A stretch of DNA of 64,000 bases from positions 20,735 to 84,734 of the forward strand of contig CACZAK010000001.1 in assembly GCA_902779075.1 (NCBI GenBank). The letters are read 5' to 3'. This DNA is from an uncultured bacterium (lineage in GTDB: Bacteria; Verrucomicrobiota; Kiritimatiellia; RFP12; UBA1067). Each line of letters opens with the position of its first letter. Positions within the stretch are counted from its first letter, which is position 1. Shown here one piece after another: positions 51,879-60,956 of this stretch. Position numbers and translations under genes: made by a program. The notes below the pieces were generated by a model. The model searched no databases, was not told where the DNA came from, and saw only the letters and a list, made by a program, of their open reading frames with translations.

Positions 51879-51942
51879 CTACACGGTCATGTACCACCTC
51901 GTCGGAACGTTGGCATATTTCCGTATAATCTGCTGGAGTAAA
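51879..51942 (-). pseudogene. 3' remnant of the IS-interrupted gene
   Basis: When the IS and one copy of the 5-bp duplication are removed, the frame of the gene at 53853-55397 continues through this stretch as LQQIIRKYANVPTRWYMTV and stops at 51879-51881. The join at codon TTA is in phase, which supports this as the original C-terminus. Confidence 0.85.
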
Positions 51943-53852
51943 CCTATACTCGTCAGTTGACGTCGCATGAGATGCGCTTCAGCACTGTAAACACGGGCTG
52001 AAATCGTTCTTTGGTCTTTCACCCTCTGGGTGAGGCGAAAATCCCTGTCCAAAGTGAAGCGTGGTGCCTCCTTTTTTCGTATAATGTGCGTTGAGAAAAA
52101 ACCACTCACACGAAAGAAAGGAAACACCACGACATGAATGATAGCACAACTCAGCTCTGGCTGCAAGTGCCGGAACCGTCGGATCTCGTAAAGGCGTTCG
52201 GGGGTGCGGTGGACGTACCGGCGTTCGGCGGGCGTCTCGAGGTCAACTGGGCTCCCGGAGCCCGCGTCACCTCGGTGGGCGGGCTCGTCTACTTCGCGAC
52301 GATCCTGAAGGCGACGGGGCTGTTCGACAGGCTGTGCGCGGACTTCCCCGTCGAATACGCGAGCAACAACGCCAGCTCGAAGCGCGACATCGTCGGCACT
52401 GCGGTTCTTGCGATTCTGCTCGGGAAGACGCGGTACGTCCACATCGAGGCCATCCGCCACGACGAGGCCGCCAAGGAGCTGCTCGGCCTTGACGAGATCG
52501 TCTCCGACGCCACCGTGCGCAGGGCGTTCAAGAGGGGCTCGGAGCGGGAGCTGGACGAGTGGCTGTCGCGCCACGAGCGCGAGGTGTACGAGGTTCTCCT
52601 CTCGTTCAAGTACATCCTCGACATCGACAACACCGTCAAGCCCATCTACGGCCATCAGGAAGGGGCGGAACTCGGATACAACCCCATAAAGCCGGGACGC
52701 CCGAGCCACAACTACCACTCGTTCTTCATCGGCAGGGCGAGGATCTCGCTTGGCGTGGAGGTGCTTCCTGGCAAGCAGCACTCCGGGCGGTGCGGCATGA
52801 AGCGGCTGTGGGCGCTCATAGACTCGCTTCCCCCGCACCTGTGGCCGTCGCTTCTTCGCGGCGACGTCGGGTACGGCAGCGACGCCGTCATGTGCGAAGC
52901 GGAATCCAGGGGAATCGCCTACCTCTTCAAGATCAGGCGTTCCACGCACGTGAGGAGGCTTTTCAAGTCCCTCGCGGACGGTGCGGGGTGGAGCGACTGC
53001 GGCTTTGGATGGCAGGCGATCGAAGTATCCCTCAGGCTTGACGGCTGGGCGAGGGGCAGGCGCGTGCTTTTCATCCGCAGACCGGCGGAGAAGAGGGTCG
53101 AGGTGGTCGAGCCGAAGAGACGAAGGAGGAAGATGACGCCGTCTCCGAAGGACGGCGTTGTCGTTCCGACCGTTCCCGGACATCTGAAGCAGGGGGAGTT
53201 CGAGTTCGTGAAGGACTTCAAGGGGCGCGAGTGGGACTACTGTGTGCTCGTCACGAACGACGCGAGTATGGACGCGGCGACCATCTCGCAGCTCTACCGC
53301 GACAGGGGCGACTGCGAGAACAACTTCGACGAGTTCAAGAACCAGTGGGGCTGGGCGGGGTTCACCACCCACAAGCTGAAGCCATGCAAGGTGATGGCGC
53401 GGCTCATCGCAATCGTCGCCAACTGGTGGAACGTGTTCTGCCGCCTTGCCGATCCGACAGCCCACCGCGAGGCGATAACCTCGCGCCCGGCGTACATGTC
53501 GATCATGGGCCGTATCGTCGAGAGCGGGCGAAGGCGAACAATCCATCTCACTTCCACGCATGCTGATTCGACGCTGATTCAGCGGGCATTGGACACGGTC
53601 GCGGCGTTCTTCAGGTGGCTCGGTTCAACTGCCGGGCAGTTGGACGAAAAGACGCGCTGGACAATCGTCGTCCGCTGCGCTTTTCGCAGAATCCTGCTTC
53701 CCGACCCCGCATTGAAACCCTTGTACGCGCTCAAGTAGCGCGTCGGACGCATTTCGATTGGATGAAACCCGGCCTTGCAAGCGAAGCCGGGCGGGCGGCT
53801 TTGTCACGCCGCGGAAAACCACCTCAACTAAGGGTCAACTGACGATTTTAGG
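51943..53852 (+). mobile_element. Complete IS1380-family insertion sequence
   Basis: The element is 1910 bp long. The terminal inverted repeats of 19 bp (CCTATACTCGTCAGTTGAC at 51943-51961 and its relative at 53834-53852) match at 16 of 19 positions. They are flanked by a 5-bp target duplication GTAAA (51938-51942 and 53853-53857). One transposase gene with its own upstream region fills it. A hairpin at 53768-53791 after the gene may end transcription. The intact ends and exact duplication indicate a recent insertion. Confidence 0.93.
52134..53738 (+). CDS. IS1380-family transposase (DDE)
   Basis: This is a full-length protein of 534 residues. DIDNTVKPIYGHQEGAELGYNPIKPGRPSH contains the first catalytic Asp and the family signature. 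LRGDVGYGSD holds the second Asp, and YRDRGDCENNFDEFKNQWG gives the Glu. It cuts and joins the element's ends. AAGAAAGGAA lies just upstream of the ATG, and a TATAAT-like box (cgtataat at about 52078-52085) lies 49 bp upstream. Confidence 0.95.
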   Translation: MNDSTTQLWLQVPEPSDLVKAFGGAVDVPAFGGRLEVNWAPGARVTSVGGLVYFATILKATGLFDRLCADFPVEYASNNASSKRDIVGTAVLAILLGKTRYVHIEAIRHDEAAKELLGLDEIVSDATVRRAFKRGSERELDEWLSRHEREVYEVLLSFKYILDIDNTVKPIYGHQEGAELGYNPIKPGRPSHNYHSFFIGRARISLGVEVLPGKQHSGRCGMKRLWALIDSLPPHLWPSLLRGDVGYGSDAVMCEAESRGIAYLFKIRRSTHVRRLFKSLADGAGWSDCGFGWQAIEVSLRLDGWARGRRVLFIRRPAEKRVEVVEPKRRRRKMTPSPKDGVVVPTVPGHLKQGEFEFVKDFKGREWDYCVLVTNDASMDAATISQLYRDRGDCENNFDEFKNQWGWAGFTTHKLKPCKVMARLIAIVANWWNVFCRLADPTAHREAITSRPAYMSIMGRIVESGRRRTIHLTSTHADSTLIQRALDTVAAFFRWLGSTAGQLDEKTRWTIVVRCAFRRILLPDPALKPLYALK

Positions 53853-55397
53853 GTAAATTGAAGGCGTTATACTGGTACACTTCGTCCCTGCCGGCGGCAC
53901 GATGGCCGAGGTCGAATACAAGCCTGTCTGAGAACAGGACGCCGTTGGGGGCGAGGGAACCGAAGACATTCTTGCATTCCTTGGTGACCACGCTTTCAGG
54001 CTTGCCGTGGAAGGCCTGCTTGGCCATGGCCTTGAGCGCCATTATGATGTACTCCCTGGCCGATACAACTTGGACATTGTTGTCCGGGAAGGCGTTGCGC
54101 ATCATCTGGGCGCAGCGAGTCGCCATTCCGTCGAGTCCCGCAAGGAACTTCTTCTCGGGATTGGCCAACGTGGCGGTACGGCTCGCGAGGAGGTGGACTA
54201 GGCGTCCGAGGTCGTCCGTCTTGTCGAAGTATGCGCCGTTCGCGTAGTTTAACGCGAAGTTCTCGAACTTTTTCTTGGCCACCACGGGGGTGTCGTGCTT
54301 GAGGGCCGTGATGTCGCCGAGGGCCGTTTCGAGGTGTTTGGCGAACTGGTCATCGGGGATTTCAGCCGCAAAGGAAATCTCCGCCTTGACGAGACGGGCG
54401 AGTTCGGCCTTGTCTATTTCTCCGGAGGCGTACTTCTCGGCGAGTGCGACGACGGCGTCGCCGCGGAGGTCCGCCCTGGAGGCGAAGGTGATGTTCTCGG
54501 CAGTGCGCGTCTCGTTGACGACCATCCCCATAATCTCGGCTTCCTCCATGTACATGTCAACCATCTTGGAGAAGACGTTGTCGATGTCGTATGCCGAGAC
54601 GGGCTTCATGATCGGGGCGCCCTTCGCATCCACGAGCTTCGTGACGGTCCAGATATTAGTCTCCTCGTCCTTGGAGATTTCCGTCATCGGACGCTTCGCG
54701 CCGGCGACGGCCTCGTAGAGGGCGAACTTGCCATACATCTCAAGAGCCTTGCGGATCTTCGGCTTGATCTCGTCCTCCTTGGCAAGGAGAAGCTGCTGAA
54801 CCTTGGTCTCGATGGTCTCTTCGATTATCTCCTCGTCGGTGATGCCCTGCTTGGCGAATTCGGCGCGAATCTCCGCCTCGCAGGATTTGCGGGCCTCCTT
54901 GGCGTAGGGCTCGCGGACTTCATCTGCGATACACTTGAACTCGGCAGGGTGTTGCGGAGAGCGGCAACCTTGGCAACTTGGTCAAGCTGCCAGTTGAGTT
55001 CGGCAAGATTCGGCGGATTGGCCTTAGCGAGCACCGCCTTGAACTCATCTACCACGGCGGCGACCTTGCCGGCGTTGGGGTTGTCCTTGTAGCCGCCGGT
55101 TATCCTAGCCTCCGCCGCCCGCTGAGCCTCGATTATGGCCTGCGCGTCGAGCCAGTTGTCGTACTGCGCCTGGAGCGTCTGCGTGAGGCGCGAAAGGGTC
55201 TTGCCGCGGAACATGTTCGTAAAGAAGTTACCGCTTGCGAAGCGGACGTTCACCTTGCCGTCGTCAAACCTGACGTTGAACGTGTTGCCGTTGGTCGTGC
55301 TACCCATGACGGTGATCTTCCCGCCCACGGGCGCCTCCCCCTGGAGGAAGTGGTCCGCGAACGAGACGTCTGCAATATGATCTACTTTGATAGCCAT
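53853..55397 (-). pseudogene. Broken gene of unknown family (frameshift plus IS insertion)
   Basis: The reading frame starts at 55397 (MAIKVDHIADVSFADHFLQG), with AAGGAG upstream. It is open to about 54950, where a run of three G/C appears to have lost one base. Restoring one base joins it to the frame that runs to 53848 (PAEFKCIADEVREPYAKEAR, ...). The IS at 51943-53852 then replaces the last 19 codons; the stop now comes from the IS end. The intact protein would be about 530 residues, soluble, helix-rich, without signal peptide. The N-terminus resembles that of the gene at 63719 (xIxxxxIxxVS-D-FLxG). Function unknown. Confidence 0.85.
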
Positions 55398-55426
55398 TGT
55401 TTTGCTCCTTCCTGTTTTCTTTGCCC

Positions 55427-55456
55427 TGTTTACACGCCACCGGGCAAAAGGTTACA
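55427..55456 (-). promoter_or_regulatory. Two-part promoter motif of the broken gene
   Basis: On the minus strand TGTAACCTTT, a 9-bp spacer and GCGTGTAAACA (30 bp in all) lie 29 bp upstream of the ATG. The same halves at the same spacing occur at 63747-63776. The form (AAC in the upstream part, CGT in the downstream part) resembles promoters of ECF-type sigma factors. Confidence 0.75.
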
Positions 55457-55502
55457 CAAGTGTACCAAACAGTCTGGATCTTGTGCATAACAATTTTCCC
55501 TC

Positions 55503-55531
55503 TTGTGCCAAGTAAGAGGATATGGCATAAT
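55503..55531 (+). promoter_or_regulatory. Promoter of the DUF1080 gene
   Basis: TTGTGC, a 17-bp spacer and CATAAT preceded by TATGG lie 38 bp upstream of the ATG at 55570. Confidence 0.65.
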
Positions 55532-55569
55532 AAACGGACACGGCGAATAAGTCTTACTTGAGGGAAATA

Positions 55570-56742
55570 ATGAAAAATATACTTCTTGCCTCTGCGGCAC
55601 TTTTTTGCGCGGCGCTCTCCGCAACCGCCGGCGAACGCGGCATCTTCGGGCTATACGGCGATACGCCCGACGCCAAGCACGCCTGGGCAGTGCATGACTT
55701 CAATCGCCCCTACCCCAAGCAGGTCGAGACGCCTCCCGGCAAGCCGCCGTCCGACGCTATCATCCTCTTCGACGGCACGCAGAAGAGCGTCGACGAAAAC
55801 TGGTGCGACAGAAAGGGCAACCCCACGAAGTGGCATGTGAAGGACGGCCTGTTCGTCTGTACGCCCGGTTCCGGCCTCGCCTGCACGCGGCGCGCGTTCG
55901 GCGACGCCCAGTTCCACGTCGAATGGCTCAGTCCCGTCGCGGACGCGAAGAAGCACGGGCAGCTCGGCGGCAACTCGGGCGTGATCCCAATGGGCCGGTA
56001 CGAAATCCAGATCCTCAACTCCTACGACCCCGACCCCTCCGCAGACGTCGAGCGCAACTACCCCGACGGCATCGCGGCCTCGGTCTACGCGCAGAACCCA
56101 CCCCTCGTCAACGCAAGCCGCCCCGCCGGCGAGTGGCAGACGTACGACATCATCTTCCACCAGCCCATCTGGAAGGACGGCAAGGTCCTCCACCCAGGCA
56201 CCGTCACCGTGCTCCACAACGGCGTGCTCGTGCAGGACGCCTGGGAACTCGAGGGCATGGCCACGCACCGCGTGCGCATCCCGCTGCGGCAGCACGCCAC
56301 GAAACTTCCGTGGATGCTCCAGGACCACGGCGATCCCGTCCCTTTCCGCAACATCTGGATCCGCGAAATCCCCTCGCGCTGGGACAACACCACGCACTCC
56401 GAGATGTCCGCAAAGGAAGAAGACGTGCGCGCCCTCCGCGAGAAGACCGCCGCCGCGCTCTTCGCAAAAATCGACTTGAAGGTTCCCGATGCCAAGAACG
56501 TCAACGGCATCCTCGAGGTGCTCTCCTACTCGAAGAAGCCCGAATACCTGAAGGCCGCACAGTCGCTCTGCGCCGGATACGACGCCTGGCTGAAGGCACT
56601 TCCTCCGGACAAACTAGCGGCAAACAAAAGGTACATCGACGGCACGCTCAAGGGTTTCAACGTGCTCATCCGCAATAAGGTCATCGGAGCCAACGACTAT
56701 CCGCTCCGCGCCACCCTTGAAAACTTCTCACAGAAAAAATGA
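55570..56742 (+). CDS. Secreted DUF1080 (3-keto-disaccharide hydrolase-type) protein
   Basis: The protein has 390 residues. A signal peptide (LLASAALFCAALSATAGE) precedes a DUF1080 jelly-roll: IILFDGTQKSVDENWCDRKGN..KWHVKDGLFVC, GGNSGVIPMGRYEIQILNSYDP and WQTYDIIFHQPIW. Members hydrolyse 3-keto-sugars or bind glycans and are usually found next to Gfo/Idh/MocA dehydrogenases, as here. A helical extension of about 100 residues follows. ATG 55570 has AGGGA upstream; TTG 55558 is less likely. Confidence 0.9.
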   Translation: MKNILLASAALFCAALSATAGERGIFGLYGDTPDAKHAWAVHDFNRPYPKQVETPPGKPPSDAIILFDGTQKSVDENWCDRKGNPTKWHVKDGLFVCTPGSGLACTRRAFGDAQFHVEWLSPVADAKKHGQLGGNSGVIPMGRYEIQILNSYDPDPSADVERNYPDGIAASVYAQNPPLVNASRPAGEWQTYDIIFHQPIWKDGKVLHPGTVTVLHNGVLVQDAWELEGMATHRVRIPLRQHATKLPWMLQDHGDPVPFRNIWIREIPSRWDNTTHSEMSAKEEDVRALREKTAAALFAKIDLKVPDAKNVNGILEVLSYSKKPEYLKAAQSLCAGYDAWLKALPPDKLAANKRYIDGTLKGFNVLIRNKVIGANDYPLRATLENFSQKK

Positions 56743-56778
56743 GCCCCACACTACATAGAACCAATTGCAAAATCTTTC

Positions 56779-56850
56779 AACATGTATGTAGATATTCTAC
56801 ATGTTCTACATGTTCTACATGGACATTAAAATCTTCTACACGGACTTAAA
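56779..56850 (+). repeat. TTCTACATG 9-bp repeat upstream of oxidoreductase gene
   Basis: ATTCTACATG is followed by two exact TTCTACATG units and further on by CTTCTACACGGACTTAAAAAT. A related run is in the N-terminal codons of the giant protein gene (46064-46090). Confidence 0.8.
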
Positions 56851-56872
56851 AATCACCCCTAAGGAACAACCA

Positions 56873-58198
56873 ATGAAAACAACTCGTCGATCGTTTCTCG
56901 CATCCGCCACGGCCGCCGCCGGACTCGTCCCGCTCGCCGGCTTCCCGGCTGTCGTCTCTCGCCGCAGCCCCAACTCCATGCTCTCGCACGCCTGCGTCGG
57001 CACGGGCAACATGGCGCTCGGCGACCTCAATGGACTCCGCAGCCATCCCAACATCCACATCACCGCGCTCTGCGATGTGGACGCGAATTACCTCGCCCGC
57101 GCCAAAAAGCTCTGCCCGGACGCGCGCGTCTACCGCAACGCGCACGAGATGTTCGAGAAGGAAGGCAACCGCATCGACTCGACCAACGTCTCCACGCCCG
57201 ACCACTCGCACGCCGGGTACGTCCTCGACGCGCTCGCGCGCGGACTCAACGTCTACGGACAAAAACCCCTCTGCCACGACCTCGCCGACTGCCGCAAGAT
57301 CGAGAAGCTCGCCGCCGAGAAGAAGGCCGTCACGCAGCTGGGCACGCAGATCGCCGCTTGGCCGTGCGACCGCCAGACCGTCGCATTCCTGAAGAGCGGC
57401 CTCATCGGCGAGCTGAAGCACGTCTGGATATTTTCCAATCGCGGCGGACACACCACGGCCGACCACACGTGGCCGCTCGCCGAAGCACCCGTGCCAGAAA
57501 CTCTCAACTGGAAATCGTGGCTCGATGGTGCGCCGTTCCGTCCGTATGTGCCGAAAGTATACCATCCCGGTAAATGGCGTTTCTGGCGCGACTTCGGCAC
57601 GTCGTGGCTCGGCGACCTCGGCCTCCACCTGCTCAGCCCCGTCTGGATCGGACTCGGACTCGGCACGGCCGGCCCCACGTCCGTCACCGCCGAAGTGCCC
57701 GTGGAGCCGGAGCCGCTGCGTACCCAGTTCTGGCCGCGAATGTCGCACATCACATGGGAGATGCCCGGCTGCGCGGCGTCCGGCGGCAAGCCGTTTCCTA
57801 TAGAATGGTGCGACGGCAACCTCGCGGATCCGAAGATCACGGCGAAGACGCCCGCGAACTACCTGCCGCGTCCGGAGTTCAAGGAACTGTTCGCGAAAAG
57901 CTCCATCGGCAAGCAGCCCCTTCAGGGGCGCGTGGTCGAAGGCACGGAAGGCTGGCTCCTCTCGGTCCACTACGACAAACCTCCGGCCATCGTGCTCAAG
58001 AACGGCGGCGCGGCGCCCGCGCTGCCGAAGGTGGGCAAGGTGCCCTCGCACTGGCACGAATACATCAACGCCTGCCTGAAGGGCGGCACGACCACCAGCT
58101 CATTCTCGTGGGCCGGACGCCTCTCGGAAATGGTGCTGATCGGCAACGCCGCAATGTCAAAGCCCGGCGTGAAGCTCGCCCTACCTCTTACTGTATAA
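56873..58198 (+). CDS. Tat-exported Gfo/Idh/MocA family oxidoreductase
   Basis: The protein has 441 residues. A twin-arginine signal (TTRRSFLASATAAAG) is followed by a Rossmann fold (CVGTGNMALGDL, ITALCDVD), STPDHSHAGYVLDALARGLNVYGQKPL with the EKP-type motif as QKP, and a C-terminal Gfo/Idh domain. It oxidises or reduces a sugar ring with NAD(P), probably in the periplasm together with the DUF1080 protein. ATG 56873 has AAGGAA nine bases upstream; an earlier in-frame ATG lies inside the repeat and is rejected. The 3' end overlaps the convergent agarase-like gene by 18 bp. Confidence 0.92.
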   Translation: MKTTRRSFLASATAAAGLVPLAGFPAVVSRRSPNSMLSHACVGTGNMALGDLNGLRSHPNIHITALCDVDANYLARAKKLCPDARVYRNAHEMFEKEGNRIDSTNVSTPDHSHAGYVLDALARGLNVYGQKPLCHDLADCRKIEKLAAEKKAVTQLGTQIAAWPCDRQTVAFLKSGLIGELKHVWIFSNRGGHTTADHTWPLAEAPVPETLNWKSWLDGAPFRPYVPKVYHPGKWRFWRDFGTSWLGDLGLHLLSPVWIGLGLGTAGPTSVTAEVPVEPEPLRTQFWPRMSHITWEMPGCAASGGKPFPIEWCDGNLADPKITAKTPANYLPRPEFKELFAKSSIGKQPLQGRVVEGTEGWLLSVHYDKPPAIVLKNGGAAPALPKVGKVPSHWHEYINACLKGGTTTSSFSWAGRLSEMVLIGNAAMSKPGVKLALPLTV

Positions 58199-60952
58199 AT
58201 GCGTCAAAACTCTACGCCAGCCATCGACCCCGTCTAGTCCGCATATCGCAAGCATCCACATCTTCCCCTCGGGGCGGTACGATTCGCCGGGCGCAAGGAT
58301 GAGCTCTTCCTCCGGCGTGAACCTCGCGTCCGGGTGCTGGCTGCGATCACCGTCCATGATGTGGTACTGGATGAGCGTGGCGAGCGGCGCGAACGACACT
58401 CCGCCGTAGTACGCACCGTCCGACTTCCTGAACCAGGCGTCGCGCAGCGGGGCTTTCCAGAGGTTCGGCACCGTCTTGATCTGCATCGCGAGTTTGTCCG
58501 CGAAGTACGGCGCATACTCTCTGAAGTAGAACGATCCGACGTCGATTGGCGCACCGCCAACGTTCTTCGCTTCAACGAGCTCGCAGAGAAAACGTGGACT
58601 ATCCGCATACAGCGTGATCGCATGCTTCAGCGAAAACCTTCCTCTGTTCGCGCAGTCGCCCTCCGCCGTTACGAAAAGCGTCCCGCCTTTTTTGGAAGGC
58701 TTCCATTCCACCGCAGTCACGCGAGTCGCGTCATACCATCGCAACGCCCCGCCCAAACTCTCGTTCAGCATACCAGTGTAGCTGCCGAGATCGATTCCGT
58801 TGAGCGAGACGCTGTCGAGCATAAACCTGCCGCCGATTTTGCCGCGCAGGACAAGCCCAGCACCGTTGGAAAGCACGTAGGTGCCGCCATCGCGACGGAG
58901 CGCGACGCGATTTGTGGACGAGACGTCCGACTCCCCGAAAAGTGCAAAAAACTCGTTTGCCGTCAAGCCTTCCTTCTTTTTCAGCACATGACGTTCGACA
59001 GGCAGTGAGATTTTTGCACCAGAAGCGACCTCCTTGTGGAGACGCGTAAACATCTCGGTAATTTCGGGATAGACGTCACCGTTCTCGTTGATTAGCCCGT
59101 AGTTGGAGTCCTCCGGGAAGGCGTCGCTGATTCCTGCGGCAGGTTCGTCCACCCACATGAAGTAGTCGTATCCTACAAAGAACGGAAGCGACAACATCGT
59201 CCGCGCAAAGAGTTCCGTCGCCTGCGTACGTTCGCGTTGTGTACGGAAGCGCTGCCCGGCACCGCCGGTGCATGGAAGCCCCGAATCGAGCGCGGGGAAG
59301 CTCCACTCGGTGACGAGCATCGGTTTCTTGACGTAGCCGTACTGACGCGTGAACGCATCCGCCACGCACTCTGCCTTTGCCGAACTGCTCATGTACACGA
59401 CGCCCCGGTCGATGTCTGCCCACGGATAGATGTTGAACGTCACGAGGTCGCAGTACTTGCCGGAAACCTCCCACACGACGGGATGCGCGCCCCAGAATCC
59501 GGCAAAACGCGCGCCCATCACGATGTGGTTCGGGTCGTGGCGGCGGATCGCCTCGCACGACACGCGGAAGTAGATGTCTGCCGCGAGCTTCAGGAACGCC
59601 AGTTTGTCGTCATCTGAGGGATTACCCTTCACGCCGCGCTCCGCGAGGAACTTGCGCTGGGCGACCTTCGCGCTGTGAGTATCGGGAAGCTTCGCCACTT
59701 CGTCGAAGAGTCCAGTATCGCTGCGCCCGCGTCCCCACCACGCGAGCTCGTTGTCGATGAAGTAACCGAAGAGCCACGGGTCGTCACGATGCGGGGCGCA
59801 GCCGGTGCGCGCCTTCCAGTCAGCCCACTCCTCGAACTGCGGATGGAACACGTTCGGGAAGGCGGAGCACGGACGGCCCTCGTTGGGGCAGATGTAGAGG
59901 TCGGGACGATTCGGATTCCTGCACAGACCATCCCCGATGGAGAGGAACACGGTATGGACGAGTCCCCTGTGCTTGAGCGCGGGGTCGCATCCCGCCCCGA
60001 GGAGATTGAAACCCCACTTCTTCAAGCGGGCGAGCGTATCTTCCTCCCAATCCGCCTTATTCGGGAACTTCCGCTTGTTCACCTCAAGATGGATGCTTCG
60101 CTTCGTACGCTGGCTGTAGTGCCCCTGGTACTTCACATGGTCTATACCTAGCAGCACCATGCCCCTTCCGAGCGGGTCGATCACGCGCCAGCGGCCTTCC
60201 TTCACCACAAGGCGGAAGAATCCCGTCGCCTTGTCCCTGACGTCCGTGAGGAAGCTGCTGCTCGCGTAGGTGGGAATTTCGCGCTTTTCTTCCACAAAAG
60301 ATGCACATGTGAATGGCCAGATGATAAACGTACCGCGAAACGAGCCGACGGCATGAAATGCCGGCCGACCGCACGCGACCGCCTTACGGGGCGAGGCGTC
60401 CCGCCGAGCCGCCGCAGGAAGCTCGTATGCGCATGAGAAGAGGACTTCGCCGGAGGATTTCTTGATTTCGCCGATGATCACGCGCGCCGTGCGATCTAGC
60501 CGGAGGGACACATCGTATGCCTCGCCGTAATTCCATTTTTCCCTGTGTACACGCCGTAGGCACTTGAGCTTGTCGATGTCCTGCGAGAGCCACACGCCGT
60601 CGCGCATTTCGCACAGTTCAAATGTGTGCTTCTCGGGGCCATCCTCCGGCGGCGAGCGCACGAGCGCGACGTGCCAGAAGTTCCTGTCGTCATCGTGGAT
60701 CGCGACGCCTAGCGTCGCCCATCCGGTCGTGCCCGCGCCCTCTGGACGCACCTCCGCCTCGATGCTGACCTCCTCAGCGCGCGGATGGTCCACCAGTGCG
60801 AACGGCGACGAGCCGTCGGTCTTCAGCGTCCGTGAATCCGCGTCGTACGTCCACGCAAGCGGATTCATCACCAGTCCCGCCGCCATCGCGGCAGCGGGAA
60901 GAAATGCAAACGCAAGCCCGGCTACGAGCGGGCCAAGAGCGTGGCCGCGCAT
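58181..60952 (-). CDS. Secreted agarase-like glycoside hydrolase
   Basis: The protein has 923 residues. A signal peptide (LVAGLAFAFLPAAAMAAG) and an N-terminal beta-sandwich precede a TIM-barrel: VVKEGRWRVIDPLGRGMVLLGIDHVKY, FGYFIDNELAWWG (likely acid/base Glu402) and MLVTEWSFPALDSG (likely nucleophile Glu549). This layout fits GH50/GH86-type beta-agarases and relatives, though the true substrate in a PVC bacterium could be another galactan. ATG 60952 lies 4 nt after the GH20 stop; longer frames overlap GH20. Confidence 0.8.
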   Translation of the reverse strand: MRGHALGPLVAGLAFAFLPAAAMAAGLVMNPLAWTYDADSRTLKTDGSSPFALVDHPRAEEVSIEAEVRPEGAGTTGWATLGVAIHDDDRNFWHVALVRSPPEDGPEKHTFELCEMRDGVWLSQDIDKLKCLRRVHREKWNYGEAYDVSLRLDRTARVIIGEIKKSSGEVLFSCAYELPAAARRDASPRKAVACGRPAFHAVGSFRGTFIIWPFTCASFVEEKREIPTYASSSFLTDVRDKATGFFRLVVKEGRWRVIDPLGRGMVLLGIDHVKYQGHYSQRTKRSIHLEVNKRKFPNKADWEEDTLARLKKWGFNLLGAGCDPALKHRGLVHTVFLSIGDGLCRNPNRPDLYICPNEGRPCSAFPNVFHPQFEEWADWKARTGCAPHRDDPWLFGYFIDNELAWWGRGRSDTGLFDEVAKLPDTHSAKVAQRKFLAERGVKGNPSDDDKLAFLKLAADIYFRVSCEAIRRHDPNHIVMGARFAGFWGAHPVVWEVSGKYCDLVTFNIYPWADIDRGVVYMSSSAKAECVADAFTRQYGYVKKPMLVTEWSFPALDSGLPCTGGAGQRFRTQRERTQATELFARTMLSLPFFVGYDYFMWVDEPAAGISDAFPEDSNYGLINENGDVYPEITEMFTRLHKEVASGAKISLPVERHVLKKKEGLTANEFFALFGESDVSSTNRVALRRDGGTYVLSNGAGLVLRGKIGGRFMLDSVSLNGIDLGSYTGMLNESLGGALRWYDATRVTAVEWKPSKKGGTLFVTAEGDCANRGRFSLKHAITLYADSPRFLCELVEAKNVGGAPIDVGSFYFREYAPYFADKLAMQIKTVPNLWKAPLRDAWFRKSDGAYYGGVSFAPLATLIQYHIMDGDRSQHPDARFTPEEELILAPGESYRPEGKMWMLAICGLDGVDGWRRVLTHLYSKR

Positions 60953-60956
60953 CGTC

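Noticed and set aside
51879..53561. Long minus-strand open frame across the IS element
   Set aside because: It is the antisense of the transposase gene. Only its last codons are real, as the displaced C-terminus of the interrupted gene.
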